Shown here piece after piece: positions 21,388-31,800 of a stretch of DNA of 64,000 nucleotides. The position numbers and the translations under genes are program-made. Under the pieces are notes generated by a model. The model was not told the DNA's origin. It saw nothing but the letters and a program-made list of their open reading frames with translations, and made no database searches. The stretch is from the NCBI GenBank assembly GCA_951802425.1, contig OX637794.1, forward strand, positions 3,658,001 through 3,722,000, in the 5' to 3' direction. Each line of letters starts with the position of its first letter. The stretch's first letter is position 1. Source of the DNA: Clavaria fumosa. Lineage: Eukaryota > Basidiomycota > Agaricomycetes > Agaricales > Clavariaceae.

Positions 21388-22028
21388 CACAGACCCTGGT
21401 GGTGGTGATGGGGTTTCGGGGACGTCAGTAACAGGGGAATCGGGGGGGAGCTGGGCTCGACCCAGTCTCGGATGCAGACGCTGTAAATAGAATTCCGGGC
21501 CTTGGGCACTCAGGATTTCTTCGATCTCTTAGCAGTCCTGTCCTCTCAGGCTGCTCTCTATGTATCCAGGTACTTATAGAACTCTTATTCTATAAAACTT
21601 GTTGCTAGCGTGGGGCCCGAATGGTGTCCCAGGTGGTCACTCCACAACTCCTAGTGAGTTGCCCGTGTGCCCTTCTGACAATGGTCACAGAGCAAGGGCC
21701 CTGTCCACTGGACCAGGAAACTACAGAAAAACTATGTGTAGGGCCTTTCCGTGCCCTGTACACTACACGATTCACTGGTACGTAGCTGTAAAGCAAAGTT
21801 CCGGGCCTTTGGCACTCGGTGTCTCTTGGGGAGGGTCACAGTAGACTTCCTCCGGGTCTGGTCACGTGTATCTACACACAGTAAAAATTTCACACGGTTC
21901 TGTTGCACATCGTGGGCAGGGTAAAGAGAAAGAGGATGAGGGGGATAAGCTGTCACAGAGTGTGACAGTTTGAGATAGGGGTCCAGGCTAGCCAGGTTAG
22001 GACATGGGGCTAGGGCAGACAGGGGTTG

Positions 22029-22039
22029 ATGTTAGTATT
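22029..22039 (-). promoter_or_regulatory. Self-primer binding site of element C
   Basis: On the minus strand AATACTAACAT lies one base after the 5' LTR. Ten of its bases are the reverse complement of ATGTTAGTAT inside the LTR (22094-22103). This is the same arrangement as in A and B. Confidence 0.6.
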
Positions 22040-22040
22040 G

Positions 22041-22345
22041 TGTCAGACTTAGTCTCACGGTTCACACAACTTAACGTAAGGTCGATGATGATGATACTAA
22101 CATAAGGGGAAAAGGGTACAAGTAAGAAAGCGACGTAGTATATATAGCGAGCGGTTCGGGAGTTGCCGGCATTCCCACGCTCGGACCCCGTGCGTCACGT
22201 GATGCGTCCAGGCCCGGGTCACGTGATTTTCCCATTATATAAGCCACCACCCATTCGGGTCACATGACTCGTCCGCAAACTTCCCGCAACTCTTTTGCGA
22301 TCCTTCCTTGGCCTTTCCAACCTGCTTATGTAAGCGATCCTGACA
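22041..22345 (-). repeat. 5' LTR of element C (305 bp)
   Basis: It is the same length as the 3' LTR. Its outer edge is CTGACA, followed by the duplication GGTGT. Confidence 0.93.
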
Positions 22346-25300
22346 GGTGTCCAGCAGCAGGGAGGTCATGCTCAAACTCGAGGACAGCCTCACGAGCTCC
22401 TAGGGGGACCCAAGTGACTATCCCCTTTCGCCAGAGTCCAGCACGATCTCGCGTCCACTCATCATCAAGCTCCTCCGGTTTCTGTATGTGTACTGCGCTA
22501 TTTTTCTGGAGTAGCATCTCCATTTCTGATGTGAATGACACACAGACTTCCATTTCTGGGAAAACCTGCACTGGTGCATCCTCCTCCACCATCTCTCCAT
22601 AGTCTGGTCTCTGGGAGAGTGTGTCTGCCTTTGTGTTTGACTTGCCAGTGTGATACTTTATCTCAAAGTTAAAGCACTGGAGCTCCCCAACCCAACGGAC
22701 CTGTCTTGGTTTCAGCTTCTGGGGCTTCCGGAAGTACTGGAGGTTCGCATGGTCTGTCCAGATCTCGATCATCTCCTCTGCTCCAATGAGGTATGCTCGC
22801 CACTCGCGAAGTGCCCGAATCACAGCCAAGAACTCCTTGTCGTACACATCGTAGTTCTTCTCAGCTGCAGTGAGGGCCTTGGAGATATAGTCAACAACTC
22901 TCCAGGTTCCATCTGTCTGCTGCTGCGAGAGCACTCCACCAGTCACCAGGTTACTTGCATCTGCCTCTACCTTCCATCTCCCTTTGTCCTGAGGCAGAGC
23001 CAAGACCGGGGCTGATACAAGTGCCTGATGGAGATCTTGGAAGGCTGCTTCCTCCTCCTCCTCCCATTTCCATGGAACATTCCCAGTCAGCTGGAAGAGT
23101 GGCTTTGCCCAGGCAGAAAGATTCGGGATGTGCCAGCAGAGGTAGTTCAGCATCCCATTGAACCTCTGGACATCCTTCACATTCTTAGGACGTGGCCAAT
23201 CTCAAACTGCCACACCCTTGGCCGGATCATGCTCTAGTCTGTTGTGGGAGATCTTCATCCCCAGGAAGATGATCTCACTCTTCTCAAACTCGCATTTACT
23301 GAGTTTGAGACACAACCCATTCTCTCCAAACTTCCTCAAGACCCAATACCGATGTGTAGCCAAGTCCTCTGCAAACACAATGACATCATCCACATAGGCC
23401 CTCACATGTCCTCCTGCAATCTCCTCCCTCAACACATGATTCATGAAGCGTTGGAAGGTAGTAGGGGCATTCTGCAGTCCAAACCACATGACAGCTGGTT
23501 CGAAGAGTCCACGGGGTGTCAGGAAGGCGCAGCAGTGCTGGTGCTTGGGCCAGACCTGCATAGATGGGAAACCTCCCTTTGCATCAATCTTAGAGTAGAT
23601 CAATGCTCCTTTAAGCACATCCACTGTGTCTCGGATGCGAGGGAGGGGGTACTTGTCCTTGATCAGGTGTGCATTCAGCCTCGAGTAGTCGATGATCAGC
23701 TGCAGCTTGTCCTTCTCATGTTTGAAGAAGAAGGGGCTGGCATATGGGGATTTTGAGGGCTGGATTCATCCAGAAGCAAGCTGCTCATCCACCCAATGGT
23801 TCATCTCCACCATCTCCTGCCGTGTCAAAGAATACAGCTTGGAAGAGAGGTGCTCAGGGTCCTTTTTGAACTCGATTTTAATATTGAAGTCTGGTCGGGA
23901 GTGGGGAAGCTCATCCCACTTTGCTTCACTAAACACCAAAGGGTAGCGGCTGGGCCAATCGGGGGTAGGGCCAGAGTTGGGAAAATGGGTGTCCAGAATA
24001 CTCGTGGATGCGAGGGTACTCGTTTTCAGGGGTGCAGGGGCTTGAGGGGATGGGGAACACTGTGGGGGGCAGTGGGTAAGGCTCAGCTCTGCCTTCTGCC
24101 AGTCGATATCTGGGTTATGCCACTTGAGCCAGTCATGCCCAAGGATGACCTTGTGGGACTGGGTCTTTCCCAGCAGAAAGTGGATCCGCTCCTGGTGGTC
24201 ACCAACTCTCACCAGCACCTCTATCCCATACCGGACCTTTCCATTCCTGTTCTGCATCCCATCCACATTATACATGGTGATTGGGTTCAGCAGGAGAGAT
24301 GGCTCCAGTCCCACTCCTTTCACCCACTCCAAATCCATGAAGCAGTTGGTGCACCCTGAGTCAACAAGGGCCTTCATTGTGGTCCCTTTGCCAGTGCTGA
24401 AAGCTTCCAAGTGCACCTGGATGGCTAGCTCTTGTGGCACATGTTTCCGCACTTCTGGCCACACTCTGGTTAGGCGCTCTGCCAGTCTCACTTCCTCCTT
24501 CACCTCAGCCCCAATTCGGGTATGTCTCTGCTGCAAGATAGTATATCAGGGTATACTTGCAGCAGGCACAGGGATGGAAAGGGGGCTGGCACACTTCTTC
24601 TCCCCAGTGGGAGTCCTCCTCTCTCTCTCACACAGCTCTATGCAGGCTCGGAGCCATGCAATCTCTTTCTCATATCCCTCTGCTATTTGGGGGGCACATG
24701 GTGCTGCCCAGGTTTGGGCCCTTGGGACCTGCAGACACGTATCAGGCAGGGGGCAGAAACGGACAGCATGGCCAGTCTGGTGGCATCGGAAACAACATCT
24801 CTCATCAGCAGGGGCCCATCCTTGGGCCATGGCCACATCCAGAGTACACAGCAGAGGGGTCACAGGGGGTCACAAAATGGTCATGGCAGTAGGGTTGCAG
24901 TGGGTCGCAGTGTCCGTTCCGTGAGTATCCCATCCAGTCACCTTTGCTGGGCATCAAGCCTCTCAGCCAGCACCTTCCATTCTCCATATGTCTCTGGCAT
25001 CGGGGAGACACCATAGATTCTCTCCACCAACCTCCTACTCAGGTTCAACCCCAGCCAATGGACTAGGATTCCTGAGTCCTTCTCTGCACTCAACTTCGCC
25101 CATTGGAACAGTGTCTCGAATTTCGCGAAGAACTCCGGTGCTGTCGTGGCACCCTGTTCAGCCCTGCAATATTGGCAAGGGCAGTCACATGGTCATTTGG
25201 GTCATCGAATGTGCGCTTCATCTCCTCCACAAACTCTGCCCATGTTCCGGCCTTGCCACTACCCAGGATCTCTTCCGCCTTCATATTTGCCCACTCTGCA

Positions 25301-25480
25301 GCGAATCCTTCTCCAGTAATTTTGCTCAGAGCAAAAAGGACCTTCACCAGGTCCACAGCATAGACAGTCGGGTTCGCCATAAACAGGAGGCGAAGGGATC
25401 AGAGGAATGTATGGAAGTTCCTTTTCTGCCCATCAAGGGGCAACAGCTAGGTCCAGCATTCTGTAGCACTGTAAAATAAA
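22346..25480 (-). pseudogene. gag-pol: gag, protease, RT and RNase H part of element D
   Basis: Reading down from 25480: a gag capsid-like region (about 25090-25380), zinc knuckle CFRCHQTGHAVRFC (about 24755-24800), retropepsin LVDSGCTNCFMDLEW (about 24330-24370), RT with AYVDDVIVFAEDLATH (about 23355-23400), RNase H EADASN (about 22950), and the integrase N-terminus up to the C insertion. It has a small deletion after LATHRYW (about 23345) and a frameshift in gag (about 25160). TGA codons replace arginines, so it is not functional. Confidence 0.9.
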
Positions 25481-25650
25481 ATTCCGGGCCTTCGGCACTC
25501 AGGATTTCTTCGATCTCTTAACAGTCCTGTCCTCTCAGGCTGCTCTTCTAGGTACTTATGTACCTATAGAACTCTTATTCTATGAAACTATTGCTAGCGT
25601 GGGGCCCAAATGGTGTCCCAGGTGGTCGCTCCACAACTCCTAATGAGTTG

Positions 25651-25776
25651 CCCAGGCCCAAGTCATGTGATCTCCTGATTATGTAATCCTCCACGACAGG
25701 TCATGTGATCCAACAATCTTCTCCAATTTCTCCACAACTCCTCCTTTTGGGATGGCTTAGGTAAGCAATCCTAACA
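25651..25776 (-). repeat. Truncated 5' LTR of element D
   Basis: Only the outer 126 bases (U3 side) remain, matching about 15055-15180 of the 3' LTR. They are joined directly to leader sequence at TTGCCC. GCCC occurs at both parental breakpoints, so a microhomology-mediated deletion fits. Confidence 0.85.
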
Positions 25777-25831
25777 ATGCCCCCTTTGAGGCAAAGAGTT
25801 AGGCCAGGAATGGGTGCTGCATCCAGGCCCA

Positions 25832-26122
25832 TGTTAGGATCGCTTATGTAAGCCATCCCAAAGTGCAGTTGTGGAGAAACTGGGGAGGGTTGTTGGAAGG
25901 TCACATGACCTGTGGCTGGGTCGGATTATGTAATCATGTAAGATCACATGACCTGGGGCCTGGGCGCATCACGTGATCCGAGGGTCCGAGCGTGGGAACG
26001 CCGGCAAGTGCCGAAGCGTTCGCTATAAGTACTTTTGCTTTTCCTTTTTTGTACTCTTTTCCCCTTATCTTAGTATTGTCGTCATGACCTTACGCTTAAG
26101 TTGTGTGAGACCCAGTCTGATA
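25832..26122 (+). repeat. 5' LTR of element B (291 bp)
   Basis: It begins TGTTAGGATCGC and ends CAGTCTGATA. It contains TCACGTGAT (about 25968), a TATA-like TATAAGTAC at 26024-26032, and ATCTTAGTATT at 26067-26077, the predicted 5' end of the RNA about 43 bases after the TATA element. Confidence 0.93.
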
Positions 26123-26123
26123 T

Positions 26124-26134
26124 AATACTAAGAT
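26124..26134 (+). promoter_or_regulatory. Self-primer binding site of element B
   Basis: AATACTAAGAT lies one base after the LTR and is the exact reverse complement of ATCTTAGTATT at 26067-26077. Elements A and C have C/G reversed at the third-last position of the site, and their LTRs carry the compensating base. Confidence 0.7.
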
Positions 26135-26696
26135 CTGCCTGTCCGCCCTAGCCCCGTGTCCTAACCCGGCTAGCCTGGACCCTTAATTTCAAACTGTGAC
26201 ACGTTGTCACAGCTCAGCCCCTATCATCCTCTTCTCCTTTACCCTGCCCGCGGTGTGTAACAGAACCGCGCGAAATTTTTACTGTGTGTAGATACACGTG
26301 ACCAGACCAGGAGGAAGTCAACTGTGACCCTCCCCAAGTGATACCGAGTGCCCAAGGCCCGGAACTTTGTTTTACAGCTACGTACCAGTGAATCGTGTAG
26401 TGTACAGGGCAAGGAAAGGCCCCTACATAGTCTTTCTGTAGTTTCCTGGTCCAGTGGACAGGGCCCTTGCTCTGTGACCATTGTCAGAAGGGCGCACGGG
26501 CAACTCATTAGGAGTTGTGGAGCGACCACCTGGGACACCATTTGGGCCCCACATTAACAAAAGTTTCATAGAATAAGAGTTCTATAGGTACATAAGTACA
26601 CAGAAGAGCAGCCTAAGAGGACAGGACTGTTAAGAGATCGAAGAAATCCTGAGTGCCCAAGGCCTGGAACTTTATTTACAGCATCCAGGGCCTGTG

Positions 26697-27131
26697 ATGG
26701 CAGACCATGTCGCCCCGCCTGTAGCCCAACCTATGAGGCTTGACCTATCTGTTGCCCCCTTTGATGGGCAGAAAAGGAACTTCCGTACGTTCCTCCGATC
26801 CCTTCGCCTCCTGTTTATGGCGAACCCGACTGTCTATGCTGTGGACCTGGTGAAGGTCCTTTTTGCTCTGAGCAAAATTACTGGAGAAGGATTCACTGCA
26901 GAGTGGGCGAATATGAAGGCGGAAGAGATCCTGGGTAGTGGCGAGGCCGGAACCTGGGCAGAGTTTGTGGAGGAGATGAAGCGCGCATTCGATGACCCAA
27001 ATGACTGTGCGACTGCCCTTGCCGATATTGCAGGGCTGAAACAGGGTGCCATGACAGCACCAGAGTTCTTCGCAAAATTCGAGACGCTGTTCCGATGGGC
27101 GAAGTTGAGTGCAGAGAAGGACTCAGGAATC
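26697..27131 (+). pseudogene. gag: gag N-terminal part of element B, interrupted
   Basis: The ATG at 26697 (MADHVAPP) is chosen because the gag of element C begins in the same way. The capsid-like domain holds VAPFDGQKRNFRTF and LLFMANPTVYAVDLVKVLFA. After about 145 residues the frame enters the hAT-like insertion at 27132 and continues open into its heptapeptide repeats, making a chimeric ORF to 27713. The rest of gag resumes in the compatible frame after 28894. The insertion breaks the gag-pol gene; this is the main defect of element B. Confidence 0.85.
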
Positions 27132-27212
27132 GAGGACTTTACACTCGGCCACCCATTCCGATGGACTCCACTGGACTCCAATGGAGTCCATTGGAGTCCA
27201 ACCAGCTCCATT

Positions 27213-27443
27213 GGAGCCAGCAAGGACTCTATTGGAGCCAACAAGGACTCCATTGGAGCCAGCAAGGACTCCATTGGAGCCAACAAGGACTCCATTGGAG
27301 CCAACAAGGACTCCATTGGAGCCAACAAGGACTTCATTGGAGCCAACAAGGACTCTATTGGAGCCAACAAGGAATCTATCGGAGCCAGCAAGGACTCTAT
27401 CGGAGCCAACAAGGACTCCATTGGAGCCAGCAAGGACTTTGTC
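27213..27443 (+). repeat. 21-bp minisatellite, 11 units
   Basis: Eleven consecutive 21-bp units start GGAGCCAACAAGGACTCC or close variants (AAC/AGC, CTCC/CTCT/TTCC). As 21 is a multiple of three, the plus-strand gag frame stays open and would encode GANKDSI-like heptapeptides. It is present only in the left half of the hAT-like element. Confidence 0.92.
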
Positions 27444-27629
27444 GGACTTGGCCAGGAGTCCAATGGAATTTCTTCCAGTGGACTCCAGTGGACTCCAGTG
27501 GACTCCAGCCATGGACTGGAGTCCACTGGAGTCCATTGGAGCAGTCCCATTGGAGTCCACATGGAGTCCATTGGAGTCCACTGGAGTCCACATGGAGTCC
27601 AATGGAGTCCTAACACAGCTGAAGAAAAT

Positions 27630-27703
27630 GTCACCAGCTGGAGTCGAACCCAGATCTTTGTGTCGCTTGGAAATGCAATTACCAGCTATGCCATGCAGCC
27701 ACA
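27630..27703 (-). other. tRNA-derived segment, left arm
   Basis: On the minus strand an A-box-like TGGCATAGCTGG (27682-27693) and a B box GGTTCGACTCC (27640-27650) stand 43 bases apart, the spacing of a tRNA gene. The acceptor and anticodon stems do not pair well, so I read this as a tRNA-derived pol III promoter or degenerate tRNA, not a working tRNA. Confidence 0.5.
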
Positions 27704-28492
27704 GTTATCTTAGCCAATATAATCCCTATAGCCCTTGTCCTGAGCTCTGTGGAGTCCTTAGGAGTCTGACTGGAGTCCTGAGGAGTCCTCAGGAGTCCTT
27801 AGGAGTCCGACTGGAGTCCTGAGGAGTCTGACTGGAGTCCTGAGAAGTCTGACTGGAGTCTTCAGGAGTCTGACTGGAGTCCTGAGGAGTTCAACTGGAG
27901 TCCTGAAGAGTTCAATTGGAGTCCTGAGGAGTCCAACTGGAGTCCTGAGGCACTTCACAGAGTCATGAAGTCAATTCTGACTGTAATAACTGACTGGAAA
28001 TACTCCTTGAGACTTGGCCTGCAATCTGCATGGAGTCCTGAGGAGTCCAACTGAAGTCCTGAGGAGTCCATGCAGATTGCAGGCAAAGTCTCAAGGAGTA
28101 TTTGCAGTCAGTTATTACAGTCAGAATTGACTTCATGACTCTGTGCAGTGCCTCAGGACTCCAGTTGGACTCCTAAGGACTCCTGAGGACTCCAGCCAGA
28201 CTCCAGTCAAACTCCAGTCGGACTCCTCAGGACTCCTGAGGACTCCAGTTGGACTCCTGAGGACTCCAGTCAGACTCCTCAGGACTCCAGTCAGACTCCA
28301 GTCAGACTCCAGTCGGACTCCTCAGGACTCCAGTTGGACTCCTCAGGACTCCAGTTGGACTCCTCAGGACTCCAGTTGGACTCCTAAGGACTCCTGAGGA
28401 CTCCAGTCAGACTCCCAAGGACTCCTCAGGACTCCTAAGGACTCCACAGAGCTCAGGACAAGGGCTATAGGGATTATATTGGCTAAGATAAC

Positions 28493-28566
28493 TGTGGCTG
28501 CATGGCATAGCTGGTAACTGCATTTCCAAGCGACACAAGGATTTGGGTTCAACTCTGGCTGGTGAC
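28493..28566 (+). other. tRNA-derived segment, right arm
   Basis: This is the inverted partner of 27630-27703, with A box TGGCATAGCTGG at 28503-28514 and a weakened B box GGTTCAACTCT at 28546-28556. The two copies differ at several sites, so the pair is not freshly duplicated. Confidence 0.5.
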
Positions 28567-28667
28567 ATTTGTTTTCTTCCATTATGCTCAGACTCCAGTG
28601 GACTCCAGTGGACTCTGTGCAGACTCCTGAGGAATCCAGTGGACTCCAATCAAGTCCAGTGAGTCCA

Positions 28668-28760
28668 ATCACAGTCCTGACACAGTCCAGTGGAGTCCAA
28701 TCACAGTCCTAACACAGTCCAGTGGAGTCCAATCATAGTCCTGACCCAGTCCAATCACAG
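28668..28760 (+). repeat. 32-bp tandem repeat near the right end of the hAT-like element
   Basis: About three copies of a unit containing CACAGTCCAGTGGAGTCC and AATCACAGTCCT follow each other. It is an independent local expansion of the same GGAGTCC theme. Confidence 0.75.
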
Positions 28761-28894
28761 TCCAGTGGGACTTGGTTCGGAGTCCTGTGGAGTCCTGAGG
28801 ACTCCAACTGGAGTCCGAGGAGTCTGACTGGAGTCCGGGGAATCCGGTGGAGTCCATTGGAATGGGTGGACCAGTGTAAAGTCTTGCAGGAATC

Positions 28895-31800
28895 CTAGTC
28901 CATTGGCTGGAGTTGAACCTGAGTAGGAGGTTGGTGGAGAGAATCTATGGTGTCTCCCCAATGCCAGAGACATATGGAGAATGGAAGGTGCTGGCTGAGA
29001 GGCTTGATGCCCAGCAAAGGCGACTGGATGGGATACTCACGGAACAGACACCGCGACCCACTGTGACCCCCGCGCGACCCACTGCGACCCTACCGCGACC
29101 TGCCGTGACCATTTCGCGACCTCTTGTGACCCCTCTGCTGTGTACTCCAGATGTGGCCATGGCCCGAGGATGGGCCCCTGCTGATGAGAGATGTTGTTTC
29201 CGATGCCACCAGACTGGCCATGCTGTCCGTTTCTGCCCCCTGCCTGATACGCGTCTGCAGGTCCCAAGGGCCCAAACCCGGGCAGCACCATGTGCCCCCC
29301 AAATGGCGGAGGGATATGAGAAAGAGATTGCATGGCTCCGAGCCTGCATAGAGCTGTGTGAGAGAGAGAGGAGGACTCCCACTGGGGAGAAGAAGTGTGC
29401 CAGCCCCCTTTCTGTCCCTGTGCCTGCTGCAAGTATACCCCGATATACTATCTTGCAGCGGAGACATACCCGAATTGGGGCTGAGGTGAAGGAGGAAGTG
29501 AGACTGGCAGAGCACCTAACCAGAGTGCGGCCAGAAGTGCGGAAACATGTGCCACGAGAGCTAGCCATCCAGGTGCACTTGGAGGCTTTCAGCACTGGCA
29601 AAGGGACCACAATGAAGGCCCTTGTTGACTCAGGGTGCACCAACTGCTTCATGGATTTGGAGTGGGCGAAAGGAGTGGGACTGGAGCCATCTCTCCTGCT
29701 GAACCCAATCACCATGTATAATGTGGATGGGACACAGAACAGGGATGGAAAGGTCCGATATGGGATAGAGGTGCTGGTGAGAGATGGTGACCACCAGGAG
29801 CGGATCCACTTTCTGCTGGGAAAGACCCAGTCCCACAAGGTCATCCTTGGGCATGACTGGCTCAAGCAGCATAACCCGGATATCGACTGGCAGAAGGCAG
29901 AGCTGAGCCTTACCCGCTGCCCCCCACAGTGTTCCCCATCCCCTCGAGCCCCTGCACCCCTGAAAACAAGTACCCTCGCATCCACGAGTATTCTGGACAC
30001 CCGTTTTCCCAACTCTGGCCCTACCCCCGATTGGCCCAGCCACTACCCTTTGGTGTTTAGTGAAGCAAAGTGGGATGAACTTCCCCGCTCCCGACCAGAC
30101 TTCGATATTAAGATCGAGTTCAAAAAGGACCCTGAGCACCTCTCCTCCAAGCTGTATTCTTTGACATGGCAGGAGATGGTGGAGATGAACTGTTGGGTAG
30201 ATGAGCAGCTTGCTTCTCGACGAATCCGGCCCTCGAAATCCCCATATGCCAGCCCCTTCTTCTTCAAACATGAGAAGGACAAACTGCGGCCAATCATCGA
30301 CTACTCAAGGCTGAATGCACACCTGATCAAGGACAAGTACCCCCTCCCCCGCATCCGAGACACAGTGGATGTGCTTAAAGGAGCATCGATCTACTCTAAG
30401 ATTGATGCAAAGGGAGGTTTCCCATCTATGCAGGTCTGGCCCGAGCACCAGCACCGCTGCGCCTTCCTGACACCCCGTGGACTCTTCGAACCAGCTGTCA
30501 TGTGGTTTGGACTGCAGAATGCCCCTGCCACCTTCCAACGCTTCATGAATCATGTGTTGAGGGAGGAGATTGCAGGAGGACATGTGAGGGCCTATGTGGA
30601 TGATGTCATTGTGTTTGCAGAGGACTTGGCTACACACCGGTACTGGATGGATCAGGTCTTGAGGAAGTTTGGAGAGAATGGGTTGTGTCTCAAACTCAGT
30701 AAATGTGAGTTTGAGAAGAGTGAGATCATCTTCCTGGGGATGAAGATCTCCCACAACAGACTAGAGCATGATCCGGCCAAGGGTGCGGCAGTCCGAGATT
30801 GGCCACGTCCTAAGAATGTGAAGGATGTCCAGAGGTTCAATGGGATGCTGAACTACCTCCGCCGGCACATCCCGAATCTTTCTGCCTGGGCAAAGCCACT
30901 CTTCCAGCTGACTGGGAATGTTCCGTGGAAATGGGAGGAGGAGGAGGAAGCGGCCTTCCGAGATCTCCGCCAGGCACTCGTATCAGCCCCGGTCTTGGCT
31001 CTGCCTCAGGACAAAGGGAGATGGAAGGTAGAGACAGATGCAAGCAACCTGGCAACTGGTGGAGTGCTCTCGCAGCAGCAGACGGATGGAACCTGGAGAG
31101 TTGTTGACTATATCTCCAAGGCCCTCACTGCAGCTGAGAAGAACTACGATGTGTACGACAAGGAGTTCTTGGCTGTGATTCGGGCACTTCGCGAGTGGCG
31201 AGCATACCTCATTGGAGCAGAGGAGATGATCGAGATCTGGACAGACCATGCAAACCTCCAGTACTTCCGGAAGCCCCAGAAGTTGAAGCCGAGGCAGGTT
31301 CGTTGGGTTGGAGAGCTCCAGTGCTTTGACTTTGAGATAAAGTATCGCACTGGCAAGTCGAATACAAAGGCAGATGCACTCTCCCAGAGACCGGACTATG
31401 GAGAGATGGTGGAGGAGGATGCACCAGTGCAGGTTTTCCCAGAAACGGAAGTCCGTGTGTCATTCACATCGGAAATGGAGACGCTACTCCAGAAAAATAG
31501 CGCGGTACACATACAGAAGCCGGAGGAGCTTGATGATGAGTGGACACGAGATCGTGCTGGACTCTGGCGAAAGGGGATAGTCACCTGGGTCCCCCTAGGA
31601 GCTCGTGAGGCCGTTCTCGAGTTTGAGCATGACCTCCCCGCTGCTGGACACCCTGGGCCCCGGAAGTTGAGAGCAGCACTAGTGAAGGGTTATTGGTGGC
31701 CGGACATGGTAAAAGATGTGGATCGGTATGCCCAGGGGTGTGAGACATGCCAGCGGACGAAGCCCGACCGTACCAAGCGTGCTGCCCCACTGCACCCCCA

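Larger units (their letters stand above)
16450..22345 (-). mobile_element. Element C: chromovirus nested in element D
   Basis: It is 5896 bp long, with two 305-bp LTRs and a perfect 5-bp duplication GGTGT (16445-16449 and 22346-22350). The LTR ends are palindromic TGTCAG/CTGACA, unlike the TG/TA ends of A, B and D, so C is a separate subfamily. It interrupts the integrase zinc-finger region of D. gag is open; pol has three clear stops. It is one of the younger insertions of the window. Confidence 0.94.
14893..25776 (-). mobile_element. Element D: chromovirus in X2, split by element C
   Basis: It is flanked by the perfect 5-bp duplication ATGCC (14888-14892 and 25777-25781). On the minus strand it reads: truncated 5' LTR (about 25651-25776), leader, gag, protease, RT, RNase H, [element C], integrase, chromodomain, 3' LTR. 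The 5' LTR lost its R/U5 end and the primer site by a deletion that joins leader and LTR at GCCC. Several TGA stops at former CGA codons (23202-23204, about 23766, about 24547) make it defective. Confidence 0.92.
27600..28600. repeat. Large imperfect inverted repeat of the hAT-like element
   Basis: The left arm (about 27630-28045) reappears inverted in the right arm (about 28063-28566). Matching landmarks are the tRNA-like segments, the stretch around ATAATCCCTATAGCCC, and the CTGCAATCTGCATGG/CCATGCAGATTGC pair near the centre (about 28050). Between them both arms are filled with GAGTCCTGAGGAGTCC-like units. The RNA or single strand could fold into a very long hairpin. Confidence 0.85.
27132..28886. 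mobile_element. hAT-like non-autonomous element inside gag of B
   Basis: The 1755-bp insertion is flanked by the perfect 8-bp duplication CAGGAATC (27124-27131 and 28887-28894). Its ends form inverted repeats: GAGGACTTTACACTCGGCC at the left and, on the other strand at the right, CAAGACTTTACACTGGTCC. Both continue into CACCCATTCC. An 8-bp duplication is typical of hAT transposons. It encodes no transposase. It is built of a 21-bp minisatellite, a large inner inverted repeat of GGAGTCC-type units and a pair of tRNA-like segments. Confidence 0.8.

Noticed and set aside
27213..27443. Regular 21-bp repeats that could suggest a CRISPR array
   Set aside because: Units are directly contiguous with no spacers and lie in a eukaryotic transposon; this is a minisatellite.
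26834..27634. 266-residue minus-strand frame through the minisatellite
   Set aside because: Mirror frame of the gag strand and the 21-bp repeats; no independent coding evidence.
27630..27703. A functional tRNA gene
   Set aside because: A and B boxes are at the right distance, but acceptor and anticodon stems do not pair; called tRNA-derived only.
28945..30012. 355-residue minus-strand frame opposite pol of B
   Set aside because: Shadow of a well-conserved polyprotein; the same antisense openness appears opposite other copies.
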